Source: Bombyx mori
Taxonomy: Eukaryota; Arthropoda; Insecta; Lepidoptera; Bombycidae
Length of the DNA: 64,000 bases
NCBI RefSeq assembly: GCF_030269925.1
Contig: NC_085107.1
Span: forward strand, 13,516,001 to 13,580,000
Reading direction: 5' to 3'
Shown here: positions 1 to 12,012 of the stretch, one piece after another
Layout of the letters: every line of letters begins with the position of its first letter
How positions within the stretch are numbered: position 1 is the stretch's first letter
Program-made: the position numbers and the translations under genes
Notes under the pieces: generated by a model
Seen by the model: the letters and a program-made list of their open reading frames with translations, nothing else
What the model was told of the DNA's origin: nothing
The model's database searches: none

Positions 1-144
1 GGCCTATGAGACAAGAGCAGAACAAAGTTGTTACAAAGTTACATCACAATCAGAGGAATTTACATCTATTCATTGGTACTATTTAGTCACCACTTGTTGT
101 TTTTTTAACAGCACTGTTTCACTGTTTTTAAGCAGTCTGTGTAG

Positions 145-350
145 GCAGTCAATAGAAGTCCTGACTATTGCGCCGAGTGTCGTGGGTTCGATTCCCACAT
201 CAGGCAAAGGTTTGTTTGCTCTTTGTCTGGGTGTTTATTATCTATATAAGTGCATATTTAAACGTATATAAGTATGTATGTCAGTCTCTGGTAAGCATAA
301 CATAGGGAATCTAAATTTGGAGCAGGGTGACCGTGCGTGATTTGTTCCTA
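145..350 (+). repeat. tRNA-derived SINE of another lepidopteran family
   Basis: B-box phrase GTGGGTTCGATTCCCAC at 181-197 is followed by TTTGTTTGCTCTTTGTCTGG and GTATGTCAGTCTCTGGTA. It is a known-looking lepidopteran SINE body. Not a functional tRNA gene: no full cloverleaf could be drawn. Confidence 0.6.
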
Positions 351-393
351 GCGACATGCAGTACATACAGTTCCTACTGGTACATACAGCTCA

Positions 394-658
394 TACTGAT
401 AGGACCTCTTGTCAATCCGCGCGGGTAGGTACCACCACCCTGCCTATTTTTGCCGTGAAGCAGTAATGCGTTTCGGTTTGAAGGGTGGGGCAGCCGTTGT
501 AACTATACTTGAGACCTTAGAACTTATATTTCAAGGTGGGTTGCATTTACTTTGCAGGGTGGGCGCATTTACTTTGTAGATGTCTATGGGATCCAGTAAC
601 CATTTAACGCCAGGTGGGCTGTGAGCTCGTCCACCCATCCAAGCAATAAATAAAAAAT
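394..658 (+). repeat. Family-A SINE tail
   Basis: Contains GGTTTGAAGGGTGGGGCAGC and ends CCAAGCAATAAATAAAAAA. It has a private internal duplication of the GGGCGCATTTACTTTG region. Confidence 0.8.
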
Positions 659-1167
659 TTAGAGATCTTTAAATTTCCAACTAATGTACCAAGTTTGACT
701 ACAATACAGTGAATCATTAATTAGAGCTAAAGTTTTAGAAAGCGCAGGAGGAATTGAAGCACTATTTTAACTAATTATTTTATATCATTCACAAATACAC
801 TGTCTATTGTCTCATATGAATATATTTATGTATGTACATATTTTGTTGAAATGATTCGCACGTGACTTATCGTTATGCCAGAAACCTTTACGAAAGTACC
901 AAGTGCCAACTGTGCAACACAAGCTACAAATTCTAATTACATGTTATAAACAAATCGATGCTAATCGTAACACATATTTCTTAACTAGCTTAGCTTTACC
1001 TTCTTACGGCAAGAAACTAGTGTTTCAATTTTTATTTCATGGGGGGTTTCTTCTCCTTATTATCCCTGAACACGTCCACTGTGTGACTTAATTAGTTTTA
1101 AAAGTACCATATTTTCAGGGTTACCTATTGCGTTCCTATTTGCATTTGCGCGTTTATTGACGTGTTT
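659..1167. other. Intergenic, nothing recognised
   Basis: AT-rich sequence with no ORF, repeat or motif that I can support. Confidence 0.5.
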
Positions 1168-1376
1168 AGCCCACTGAGTTTCTCGCCGGATCTTCTCAGT
1201 GAGTCGCGTTTGCGATCCGGTGGTAGATTCTGCGAAGCACTGCTCTTGCTAGGGCTAGTGTTAGCAACATTCCGGCTTGAGCCCCGTGAGCTTACCTACA
1301 TGTAAAGGGCGAGGCTGAAATAGCCTCTCAATGGTATAAGCATAGGTAGGAAAAGAAGAAAAAAAGACGTGTTTTT
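1168..1376 (+). repeat. Family-B SINE/LINE-tail repeat
   Basis: CACTGAGTTTCTCGCCGGAT, GGTGGTAGATTCTGCGAAGC and GAGCCCCGTGAGCTTACC in order, then an A-rich tail near 1350-1376. Confidence 0.75.
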
Positions 1377-2761
1377 TTTTTTGTACGGAAGTTGTAGTAA
1401 AATATCGAATGTCCATCAGGATCCATAGGTGCAGTCACAAGTATCAGCTGCGTACCAGTCCGAGCAATGGTTCCGCTTCGATCACCAGTCCGTTCCTCCA
1501 CTGCACCGCGTCGCTCGGACAGACACAGCACCTGTTCGTTCGGTCAGTGTTCACACGCACACACTTGTACACGTAATTTGTAGGTTGTATTGTAACCGCG
1601 AAGGTTTGTTTTGGCTTAGCAAACTTTTGTATCGAACCGTAAAGACTTTTATTGATAATGCTGTCCATTTAACTACTTCTACATAGTTTGGGCAGTATTT
1701 TGTCTTATTTAGCAATACTAGCATAGCTGTCTGCGGGCGGTAATAGTTAATGTTGGGTACCTAATGTTAGAAATCCTGCCAATTTTTTTCGCGAAATATT
1801 GTTTTTATTTTATTTCTGCAATTGTAGGCAGCCCACCCGATATTGAGTAATTACTGTCGCCCATGGACATCAGCGATGCCAGGGGCAGAGGCAGGGGCCG
1901 CTGCCTTCTTCTGATGATGAGATGAGATCATGTCTTTAAATGCGTGGTGACGTTACGTTTACGTTGTGATATTTATGGGCTCCCGTAACCAATAACCCCG
2001 GTATAATCCCGTAATACTCACAGGATCATGGGCTGACCGACCGAGTTGTAATAAAAACATTCCTTCCTTCTATATTTAAAGGAAATTAAGGCATGATAAA
2101 AAAAAAATTTAAACATGTTGCGATTTTTGTGCTCGTTGCTCTGTAATATTTAAAATTGCCAGTCTACGAAAAAAATATGTGAACGTAATTGTATTGGATC
2201 AGTAAATTTTTTTAAGGTCTAAATTGCGATGACAGTCCGTCCCATAAGAGCTATGATTAGTTACATTATGGTTTATTAAAAACATTTTGTTTTACTTTTG
2301 GGCCCTATATAACTACACATGTTTCAAGTCATAGAAGCATCACTCAAGATCGTTGTAACCCAAAACGAATAATAGAAACAGAGCAACATAATGGCAAAGT
2401 TATTTGCTATAATTACCAATACGCAGTAATAAAACACAATAATAATGAGACTCGAGTAATTTGTATTTTAATGATCGTATCGTAAGGCTATAGTTGCAGA
2501 TTAAGTAGCTCTAGTTGTACTGGTTTCGATTAGAACGTAATTCGATATTGTAAACTTTCCCACAGCCGCGGCGAGAGACGGATGCATTTCGACGGTAACT
2601 CGTTCATAGTTCGCAACGCTGGTCACTCGGCCGGCTTTGATGATAAAAATCAACTAAAAGTTTACTGAGCGGTGACCGCGAACCGCGAACCGCGCACATT
2701 CTTTAGCGTCTTTCGTCTCAAGTGACATCGTGTGATTGTATTCGATAAACTAACTGGACTA
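1377..2761. other. Intergenic with a GC-richer patch at 1430-1570
   Basis: The patch has a TCAGTG initiator-like motif near 1547 and is open in two frames without recognisable protein. A second GC-richer stretch at about 2565-2720 contains tandem CGCGAACCG units. Otherwise only the family-C fragment. Confidence 0.4.
1808..1906 (-). repeat. Family-C LINE tail, partial
   Basis: TGTCGCCCATGGACATCAGC and ATGCCAGGGGCAGAGG. Confidence 0.65.
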
Positions 2762-2937
2762 CAGTGTGTGCTTAGTGCGAATTTTCTAACGTCCTCGATA
2801 TCGATAGCGTAAAAGTTAGCTCATATTTGTATGGAATGGGATCGTTTGCGTACGTTTGCCGCTAGGGGCGCTGTTCCAAATGCATACAAAACTTTTACGC
2901 TATCGAGTACTTTAAGAAACTCGCACTAAACACACTG
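2762..2937. mobile_element. 176-bp MITE with ~50-bp inverted ends, copy 1
   Basis: Ends CAGTGTG...CACACTG. About 50 bp at each end are inverted repeats, including GATAGCGTAAAAGTT and TTAGTGCGA. It has a GC-richer centre (TTTGCCGCTAGGGGCGCTGT). No clear target duplication. Confidence 0.7.
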
Positions 2938-4464
2938 GTTTACTTTTTTTGGTCGTATGAAGGAGAACGCACTCTAATAATTTTGCTTTACGGTAAATGT
3001 GGCGTTGATTTTTTTGACAACGTAAATTACGAAAACATATATTGTGGGACCGTTTGAGTGCCGTTGTATATTTTTTTAAATTTCCGATTTTCTATATCAA
3101 AAAGGATAATAAAATTAATTGATCTTTTAGTACAATTGTCTTGTAGAAATCGCACATACGCTGCGATAACGTCACTTATGCAAATTATGTAATTTTTCGT
3201 GAGAGGCGTTGGGAAATCAATATCTTATTTAATAAATAACTCTTATGTAGTTCTGCTAGACTATAGAAATAAAATAATATTTAAACTACAATTTTAAACT
3301 TTATCAGTAAAAGCAAACATCTCTCGCGTCTCACTAATAACTATTAAAAAACGTATTGTCTCATACTCAGTGCAGTGTTAACGAAAATTACGTGACTTTA
3401 AAGCGGCGTATGTGCGAAATGTTTTTGGTACGCTCTCCAGTGCTTTAAGATTTTCTATAAAGTGCCGCCATCTCGCGGCGAATTTTCAAATTACAATGGA
3501 AACGGTTCTGTTTCCGGAAAGCTGTGTTAGCGTGCGTTCCCAGTTTTCCACCAGAGATGGACAAGTTGTTTCTAAAGTATAGTGTAGAAATGGATATTTT
3601 ATTTGAAAACTTCAAGGCTATTTTAATTTGTTCGAATAACCCGTAACGCTACTGAGCTCATTTAAAATATTATTTTAAAAATGTACACATTTCTCTATCA
3701 CGAACTTAAGTGTGAGATCATCAAACGTGCAGAAAGTCTGTCTGTAATATTATTAGCCCTGTACATTTTTTATCTATACACTATTATATTTTGTAACTGT
3801 ATTTGAATTTAGTGTTGCATTCAATAGTATAATATGAATTTATTACCAAACATTTTGTCGTAATATTAGGTTTATGTGAGCAGCCGCGATGTCATTACAT
3901 ATTTGTGTTAATGGCTGTTCTTAGTTTTGGACTCTATCTTCTCATACATTTTAGGTTTACATTAAATACACCGGTCAACCAGTTTATTAATGAAATTCCG
4001 ATTTCAAACATTCGTACTGAAAAAATGCCGTAACTTCGAAGGTGGTCCGTTATCATGCTCTAATCCCCAAAAACTGCTTCACTAATTACTACATATTATC
4101 CTTTACTTTATTCCTTTGTTCTAAGTTCAGTTAATTTCATCTTTTGTAAATGTTTTCATAGTGGACATCAGTCTTATACCTAAGTGTTTTTTTAACTTTG
4201 TCGAGCTCAGTAGCAAGGTGCCACATAGTGATGCCACTCTTTCCTCTCTGGTTTTTTTTTTGTTGTTGTACAAGACGACTCGTCCATGGTGTTAATTTTA
4301 GTTAAAGTTCAAGTATGATGTGAAGAGAATAAAAGTATATGACTGTTATAAAAACGTTTTTCATTGGTCTACAACCTTTATCACTGCATTCATTGGTGGA
4401 TTTTCAAGTACCTATTGTTTTGTTAACAAAGAACTAACTATAGGAAATTAACATGGTCGCCCAG
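2938..4464. other. Intergenic AT-rich DNA, nothing recognised
   Basis: No coding signal. A short GCCGCCATCTCGCGGC palindrome lies near 3467. Confidence 0.5.
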
Positions 4465-4820
4465 CATTCGAAATTCGATCATAATTAATTTAAATTATAA
4501 GGTTACGGCTCTCTTGTCAAATATAATCACAGATTTCGCCAAGGCTACAAGACAATGATTGACAAACAATCTATTGTCAATTAAACCACAGACTTTAATA
4601 TAAACAAAAGAGTATACATATTATATGTTTGTGTGTCAAATACATGGTAGTGTGCGATGTTTTTTTTTATTGATGTATTTTCATGAATAATTTTATTTAT
4701 TTTTATTAAATGAGCTTTCTGCACTCCTATGTAAACTATACGTGTGCTAAATTTCGTGATCCTTGTCCGCGCAATTTTCTCAAGAAGAGGTACAAAGTTT
4801 TTGCTTCACGTATTAAATGT
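4465..4820 (+). repeat. AT-rich interspersed repeat (TTTTTGCTTCACGTAT family), copy 1
   Basis: Shared phrases with 36035 and 56051: CGAAATTCGATCATAATTAA at the start, GTGTGTCAAATACATGGTAG, CTGCACTCCT, TCCGCGCAATTTTC and TTTTTGCTTCACGTATTAA at the end. Confidence 0.65.
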
Positions 4821-4969
4821 ACTTTCATATTCCTCTGTCGGCGCAATTTTCGTAAGCACAAAGTTCCATTCACGTATTAATGTATAAATATTGTAATTTG
4901 AAGTAGAACATTTTTTTTGATTGACTAGCGTATTGGTATCGCAGAGGTTACCGGCAAAAGCGTGCGTGG

Positions 4970-5440
4970 CGTGCCTAATATACACTGGTGTATAAGTAAG
5001 TAGAATGTATGCGTCGGACGGCCGTCAGTCGCGGTATTGATCGAGAGCAAGCCCGGCCTCTAGCGGCCGCGATTAGTAGCTGGGAGTCGAACGCTGAGCA
5101 CGTGACGTAACCGCTAGACCGACACCGACACCGTAAGTCACCGTAGATAGACGGCCGCCGTCAGTCGCCCGTAGAGTACGCGCGCTCGCCGCCAAAGTCT
5201 AGAGCGGGTTTCGCGCGCGCATCTACATAGTTAGAACAGCCCCGGCCTACCGTTCGGACCGACGCCGTATTGATCGCGTCCAGGCTCATCTGTCTCAATG
5301 TTTATAAACAGCCGGCCGCATCAATTTGTTCCCTCTTGGTTTTACGCGGCGGCCGACGATCTGGACGGTTGCACCTGATTGCACTACTCGCGTCCGCACA
5401 CCGGCCGGCATCAGTGCACGTATGTACGTTTGCACTTGTT
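4970..5440 (+). promoter_or_regulatory. GC-rich island, possible distal promoter and noncoding first exon
   Basis: A CpG-rich patch stands out in AT-rich surroundings. It contains TCAGT initiator-like motifs at about 5025, 5161 and 5410 and a strong donor, ACACC/GTAAGT, at 5133. A first exon of roughly 5026-5132 splicing to 30213 would fit the acceptor at exon 1. Short duplicated phrases (GTATTGATCG, CGTCAGTCG) lie within it. No ORF here looks coding. Confidence 0.35.
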
Positions 5441-6889
5441 TATATTTTTTTTTTCTGATTTTCCGCATAACTGTCAGTAATGTTTACATACTATGTTGCG
5501 AGTTAAATATTTTCTATGTTTTTGAGGTGAATATCTACAAAAAAATGGCAGCGTCGTTTATATAACAAATTTAAATTACTTTATCCTTTAGCAATTATTT
5601 GACTTACGTTGTAATTTTAAATTAAACGATTGTGCACGTGTATCTATGTATAAGCTTACGATACTAGCTGCTACTACTACTATGTTTTTTACTTGATTAC
5701 TAAAACTGGGCCTTTTAACAGTAAACTTAAGTTTAATGATATTATTTAAGTTTTTATGGCCCGTCGTAATCGCAGACGCTGGTGTTTAAGATAATTATTT
5801 TCTTCTCACATTGAATTGTACTTTGTGTATTTCACCTTTATTTTCTCTATTAGAATTCCAATAATTAGCCCAATAAACACGTGTAGCAATTTTGCTTTAG
5901 TTACAAAACATAGTGAGATTGGAGTATTCGAAGGAAATGTTTTGCACAGTAGAAGCTAAGTTGACTAGTGTAGTCCGTTATTGTATGGGGTGCAATAATA
6001 GAGAGGGTGCTGGGGTGAGCCGGCAGAAGGCAAGGGTGCTCGCTTTTTAACATAAGGGCTGGCAAGTCGGGATTATCTCTCGGTTCTTGACGGTAAATTG
6101 TAATTACAGTATCAAAATTTGAAGAATAAAATAGGACGTTGGTTAAATTAAATGTTTCGATCTTAGCATTGGGTATTTTAACCGGAACCTTAGCTAGTAA
6201 TGCTATTTAATAAATATATAATTCCATGATGTAGGTTAGATTCATATTTTTAAAGTTCTATTTTTTTTTCTTCTCTTTCTGTATTCAGAGATTCTAAACC
6301 AATACTCATATTATTGGGAAAACTAGACTTGATACCTATCCAATAAATAGGACCACATTAATTTATTTATTACTAGACTACTCTGTCAACTTCCTACCTC
6401 GTGAGATAATAATATTACGTAAATGTCTTTACGAATAAACAAACATAAATTTAATAAATTTCATACAACTGCACGGAATGACAGTTTGCGTTGTGCGGTG
6501 TGACTATCGAACGATATATTCGCCGCATAAATATACGATTTATTGAAAATAAATAATACGTACTTAATCTGAATATATCTGAATATAAATCCCATATAAA
6601 GTTTTGATCTTTTGATTTCCGGATATTCTTTTATAAAAACTGCGGAGAAAAGAAATCCACAGCTGTTTTGGCTTTTTAGAAAGAAAAGTTTTTTTCAAAA
6701 TCATGTCTTTATTTATCGATCTTCATTTTTGAAGCTGAAGCTAGTCAATTGTTTCGAAAAAACAAAACGAAAATCGATTGAAAAGCATAGGAGAAAATGA
6801 TAACGATAATGTAATTGTTTGTAATTGTAAAATATGGAGAATTTTAAACAATTATAGAATTATAGTGCATTAAATTGATTGTGGGCTAA
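5441..6889. other. Intergenic or intronic AT-rich DNA
   Basis: Nothing recognised beyond short homopolymers. Confidence 0.5.
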
Positions 6890-7147
6890 AGCGTCACGTC
6901 CTTACGGATCCATCAGATGCAATTACCTTTGCATTAGACGCCTTCAGCTCTAATACGAGAAGCAGGCTTAGGGACCTCGGTAACCGTACGCGTCGAACTC
7001 GACAAAGAGGTCGACTTGCAACCTAATCCATGCATCAGCCCGCTGAGTTTCTCACCGGATCTTTTCAGCGGGTCGCGATTCCGATCCGGTAGTAGATTCA
7101 TTCGCGAAGAAGTTGCTCTTGATAATGCCAAGAGATAAACATAAGCC
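6890..7147 (+). repeat. Family-B repeat, variant with long 5' part
   Basis: CCGCTGAGTTTCTCACCGGA and GATCCGGTAGTAGATTCATT are shared with the copy at 23462. Upstream GACCTCGGTAACCGTACG and on is the variant's own 5' part. It is an ORF of 74 codons in reverse, but of repeat origin. Confidence 0.65.
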
Positions 7148-7273
7148 ATTGACCACAACTAAAAAAACTTAATTTACCTACAACCATGTTATATTGGTTT
7201 CATTATATCCATGTATTCTATACAAATACCTACACGTATTTTAGCAGCGTGCATGTGAATTTTATCAAGCTTT

Positions 7274-7320
7274 TATAAAGGACGGGGAAGCCGAAACATT
7301 TTTCATCGTGCGAGTTAGTC
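7274..7320 (+). promoter_or_regulatory. TATA and initiator-like pair without an assigned gene
   Basis: TATAAAG at 7274-7280 and TCATCG with A at 7305 are 31 bp apart, a good core-promoter spacing. The sequence after it is mildly GC-rich to about 7450 but encodes only a nine-codon ORF before a possible donor (GTAACT). No gene could be assigned. Confidence 0.2.
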
Positions 7321-7861
7321 AATCTAGTTTTGGCATTTGATTTGAAACGTTCTAGCAATTTCTGCGCTGCGAGTGACAGCAGGATGCCTTCTTACTGCGG
7401 TCTTCTTGTCGCGTAACTAAACGTGGGATATCCTGTGTTTCGTGTATTGCTCTTTATGACGGCAATATAGGACGAAAGCAGAACGAGAAGGTCATAAGTT
7501 CGTTTTAAAAAAAAGACTATTACAGCGGTAGGCATTAGAATTCACAAAGAAGCCAATAGTGTACAACATTAACGCTGTTCTTTTATTATTATTAGCAGTG
7601 GTATTCGCACTAGGCAAGTCTGTATCGCGGTCTTGCAATTTGTCATCAAAAATATGGAACGAATAACCGACTAGGCATTGAGCTCGAGGTTTTTATTTTT
7701 TGCTTAGTAATACTTTTTAGTAATAAACATACGCGATACTGACCAGACTAAATGAATATAGTGAAATTTGATTGCGAGATGTTTTAAAGGTTTCAATGTC
7801 TGATCGATCGGTTTAAAATGGTAAATAATAGTATATAAGCAGTTGGAATTATCATAACTCA

Positions 7862-8053
7862 TTGTTGACAGAAGAACTCGTTGATACACATAAAAAATGT
7901 TATCACAATATGATCAATCATAATGCTTCACCATCTATGGAGAATGGAGCTCCAAAAATGGTGTCCCTATTGCGGACATTGAACCTTTTGACTTTCGTTA
8001 TAACGTTACCGATCGGTTTCATTTTTTATTTTATTTTAAATAAAACATTTTGA
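7862..8053 (+). other. Small ORF with one predicted membrane segment, doubtful
   Basis: The frame reads to NLLTFVITLPIGFIFYFILN then NKTF and stop, with AATAAA overlapping the end. In-frame ATGs are at 7910, 7937 and 7958. The single hydrophobic stretch could arise by chance in T-rich DNA. Not recognised. Confidence 0.15.
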
Positions 8054-8213
8054 GAACTCTATCTCCTATATATATCTACAACTAAACATGATGAACTCGG
8101 AAAATATTTTAACGTTCCAATATTTGTTGTGAAGTACCTACGAAAAGTAATTACTGTTCGTGATTTTGGTTCGTTTACTTTTTGTAATGTCGATCGGTAT
8201 TCCCGAGAAGAAA

Positions 8214-8480
8214 TTAGCTACAGTCGAGGCTGTCTTTATAAGGTGTAAACATAATACCGCAGTTCCTAAATAAAAGATCAGCTTCTTTGTGTATTCGGAT
8301 CAGATCGTAAACAGAAAAGTCACGTTTTTTTCTTACTTGAATAGAATTCGAAGTATTGTAGAGTGTATAATAGAGTATGCCTTCAATATTGCACACTGAC
8401 ATTTGTCCGTTATTCATAACAGCACAGTGATACAAAAGAGGTCTTTTGTTAGATCGGATGTGCCCTGATTGCAAACACAA
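8214..8480 (-). other. Unrecognised minus-strand ORF with splice-like ends, doubtful
   Basis: Reads KRPLLYHCAVMNNGQMSVCN and on. TTTGCAATCAG could be an acceptor and ATTCAA/GTAAGA a donor within it, giving a possible internal exon. No partner exon was found and codon use is not convincing. Confidence 0.15.
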
Positions 8481-8962
8481 GTATGCCAGTTAGCTTCTTT
8501 AACTGTTTTTCGTTTAATTAATTACCTCACAGAGAATACTAATGTCCACATGATTATTTTATGTATGATTTGTCAGTTTGACTGGAAATATAAATTTTTC
8601 TTGTTTAATTTCACAAATCATTTAGGTTTACGGAAAAATCTTAAAAATATAACCGTTTAGATATTTGTTAATTGAATGTACAATTATAATTCGTTTAAGA
8701 GCATTTAGAAGAAACGAACCAACCTTTCGTAATGTAATATAAAATTCGATAAATATAACACAGTTCCGTTGGACGTGTCGTCTGTACACCCAATTATAAA
8801 GATTTTCATTTTTAAAGCAAACGGTAAATTATAAAATAAAAACAAAACTCATTGTACCAGGTGTACCGTTGGAACGTTTCGAATCCGCTCTCAGACATGG
8901 GGGAGTCGCGGTTTGTGTGGCCGCGTCCTCTGTGATTTACATTTGGTCAATAGTGCTAGGGT

Positions 8963-9816
8963 GGATAATCAACATCAAGCTATGCTATGTTGTGCTATAT
9001 TATTCTTCATTTACACTAAACGAAGGAAACTAACTAACTAACTAAAAAAATGATTTGGTTTTTTTTTTAAAACCCTGTAGATATAATTCAAATCATGTCA
9101 AGTCTGTCCACGTATCGTACTGATCAGCGCCCACCCGCTTCGAATCTCAGCCTTTTTACAGTCGAGCTATAATGATAAGGACTTGTTTTGGTAACAACTT
9201 ATGGCTCAGCGAAGAGCACTGCGCTAGCAAAAGTTAGTTTTTAGCTCGGCGCAGCATGGCTTATTATGGCTAAGTCAGCCGTTTTATTTTCACTATTGAA
9301 TGGTCGCGTCCTCCCTTACTTATTCACAAAAGTCTTTTAACATAACACATAAAAACTGTGATCACATTCCGTGCGTCTACTGAATAGTAAATTTTTTTTC
9401 GGTCTATATATTTGTCAATATGATGATGTTTATAATATTTAGCAAATTGTATCACAGAAAAAAAATTACAATTTTTTAAAAAGAAAATAGGATATAATTG
9501 ATGTATACTATGGGTGACTTATGAACATGAAACTATGCTGCGCTATCCTATTTAATGCACTGTTTAGTCAACTATTTCCTATGGCACTGCAATGGGGAAA
9601 CCATGCGCTGAGTTTTCCAATTTATTTGATGACACAGTAGACATCACGAGTTACCTTCTGCTTCGTATCTTGCCGCACGCTATGCACGCATTTCACATAA
9701 AGACACGTGAAGCGGCAATCTCAAGCACTCCAAAGTTATTTGTTTAACGAAACATAACATTAAGGAGATAGCTTGTTATAGCACAGTGCAAATAGCATAG
9801 CTTCGAATTGATAATC
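8963..9816. repeat. Possible foldback element with ~45-bp imperfect inverted arms
   Basis: GGATAATCAACATCAAGCTA and on (8963-9003) and the complement of 9769-9816 agree at roughly four of five bases, including AAGCTATGCTAT and GTGCTATA. The centre has no ORF of note. Confidence 0.4.
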
Positions 9817-10498
9817 TAACAGGCTACAAAATACGAATTCAGTGTGATGCGTGATCCAAAAAATGCATTGTAAATACAATGTGACTGCTATCTACGTTGT
9901 TACGTTACACATCAATGTCCTACAATAGTAGCATGCCGACGTCACCATAGGTGCGCCAAAACCTTTGTCCACCGACATCCTTTTATTGTTGGATAATTGA
10001 GTGCACTAGTCATTATGGTTTCTATCAAAACCTTTATTTTTGTATGAGCATGGTTTTCCTAAAATAGTGTAGAAGTACCATCTGAGATATCATCTCCAAA
10101 CGGCGCTACACAAATCGGTAGACATTTGGAGGATCGAGTGGAACAATTAACTTGCTTTCATAAATTCCTAGTATTTAGCTTTAATGTACTAAAAGATATT
10201 GATGGAAAAAAAGCTAGGTACGCGTCTACAAAAACCTGACTTCCAAGTTACGATGCAAAATCTGTTTGCGTGTCGATCTTCAATTTGTAATAATGGCTTA
10301 TTTCACAGTTCACAGTAAGTAACTCGTACGACTGGCGTTTGTAATGTCACGGGCTCTTGGGAATTTATAGCTAGGATACCGAAATAGCGAATCTGTTGTT
10401 ATTTAGAACGTTTAAGGTCTAAACTGAATTTTACCTACTTGATGTTTCGACCTTTTTCGAATACATTATGTAAGTAAACGTGAACAGACAAATGCCAT

Positions 10499-12012
10499 CT
10501 AGGTGGTAGATTCTGCGAAGCACTGCTCTTGCTAAGACTAGTGTTAGCACGGAATAGATAAATAAGGTTGGAATGGTAATGTAGGCGGGGCAAGCGTGCC
10601 ACTGTTATGATCGAACAAACATAACTCGACCGATTCTTTCATTCACCGCGTTTAGTGCGCTTCGGAATACTTGGCGAACAGATCTCCGCTTTATAGTGCC
10701 GTGTTGTGCAATTATAACTTGTAAAACAAAAAATCAGAACTCAAGTATAGAGCGAGGAGGTATATCTTTCGATCGATAAGTCGAAATTACCATTTAATTA
10801 CAATATTATTTGTCTAAAACATAAAAATATACTGAGCATTATGAAATTCCAAACATTAACAATATTATTACAGCAAGTTATAAATAGCATACATTGCGCG
10901 ATGTGTACTCGCCCAATGAACGCAATGACCAAGTCAGCTTCTAATGTACTACATGCATTGCGTTCTCTACACTTCAATCTTTGAAATTTCGGCCTTTGCC
11001 CTGATTGGCCGTGCAGTTTGTCGATAGTGAGGTGACCATGTGGTGAAATAAATTCATCGACAGAATTCTCGACTATATTTACATTTGACATGGATAATTT
11101 TTGCATTATTTTATATTTAATTAATGATACCTAGTATATTCTTAGTGGGACGTATTTTGAGTAAAATAAATATGTATTATTATTATTGAATTATTATCAT
11201 TGAATTAAAGTGAAGGTATAATATAAAGGGACATGTAGACCTCTAATTTACGGGTATTTACTATATTGTTTAAGACGTATTAAAATCTAAGTAAAATGCT
11301 ATTTGACTTATGCAGTAAATTAAAAATTTTAGGTTTCCTAAAGAACCTAACGCCAGGGAACAATGGATTGACGTGACAGGTAGAGGAAACTGGAGACAAA
11401 GACGAGAACTATTTGCTCTAAACATTTTACTGAAAATGATTTTATCATAAAAAAAATCAGAATACACTTAGTTTTGAAAAATTCATTCGCAATTAATAGC
11501 AAGCGCCAACTGCTTAACAAATACGTTTTATTCCAGCGACAGTGACTATTTGTAATTAATAAAAGTAAAATAGTTTTTTTTTTCAATATTTATTTCATGT
11601 TTCATTTTCTCCCTTCATTCATCAGATAATTTATCGATAAAGAATATCGATTTTATCAAGCACTAGCGTGTATGAACATTTTTATTGCCTTTTTGCGTGT
11701 GTGAGTGTGTATGCCTACGGGTGTTTTGTGCTAGTTTGCGAACGAATATCTGTCCTGAGATTTATGTGTGGGTGTTTTTGTTGTGTGCGAAATACTTGTA
11801 ATCACAGTGTGTGTATGTGTAGAAATTAAAATAGTGGGGATGAAGCGGCGACACTGGTTCTAATACAAAATGAGAGCAAAGGCCTTTCCAACCTTATTTA
11901 TCTATTCCGTGAGTGTTAGCAAATTCTCTCAGGTTGAGCCCGTGAGCTCACCTACCCATTCTAGCGTAGCTGAAATAGCCCCCTAGGCTACCATGAATCG
12001 ATAGGGAACAAA
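10499..12012 (+). repeat. Family-B SINE split by the hAT-like element
   Basis: The left part is 10499-10547 (GGTAGATTCTGCGAAGCACT onward) and the right part is 11912-12012 (with GTGAGCTCACCTACCC). Together they match the family-B copies at 1168 and 16714 in order, with only the TSD repeated. Confidence 0.8.
10548..11911. mobile_element. hAT-like 1.36-kb transposon with 26-bp TIRs and 8-bp TSD
   Basis: The first 26 bp (10548-10573, starting CACGGAATAGATAAATAAGG) and the last 26 bp (11886-11911) are perfect inverted repeats. Both sides carry AGTGTTAG (10540-10547 and 11912-11919), an 8-bp target duplication. The flanking sequence rejoins into a family-B SINE, so the insertion is unambiguous. 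The 8-bp duplication and the CA start fit hAT. Inside I see only a 102-codon minus-strand ORF (11106-10798) with no transposase motif, so it is probably non-autonomous. Confidence 0.85.

Noticed and set aside
181..197. tRNA B-box GTTCGATTCCC
   Set aside because: Part of a SINE body; no acceptor stem or anticodon arm could be drawn.
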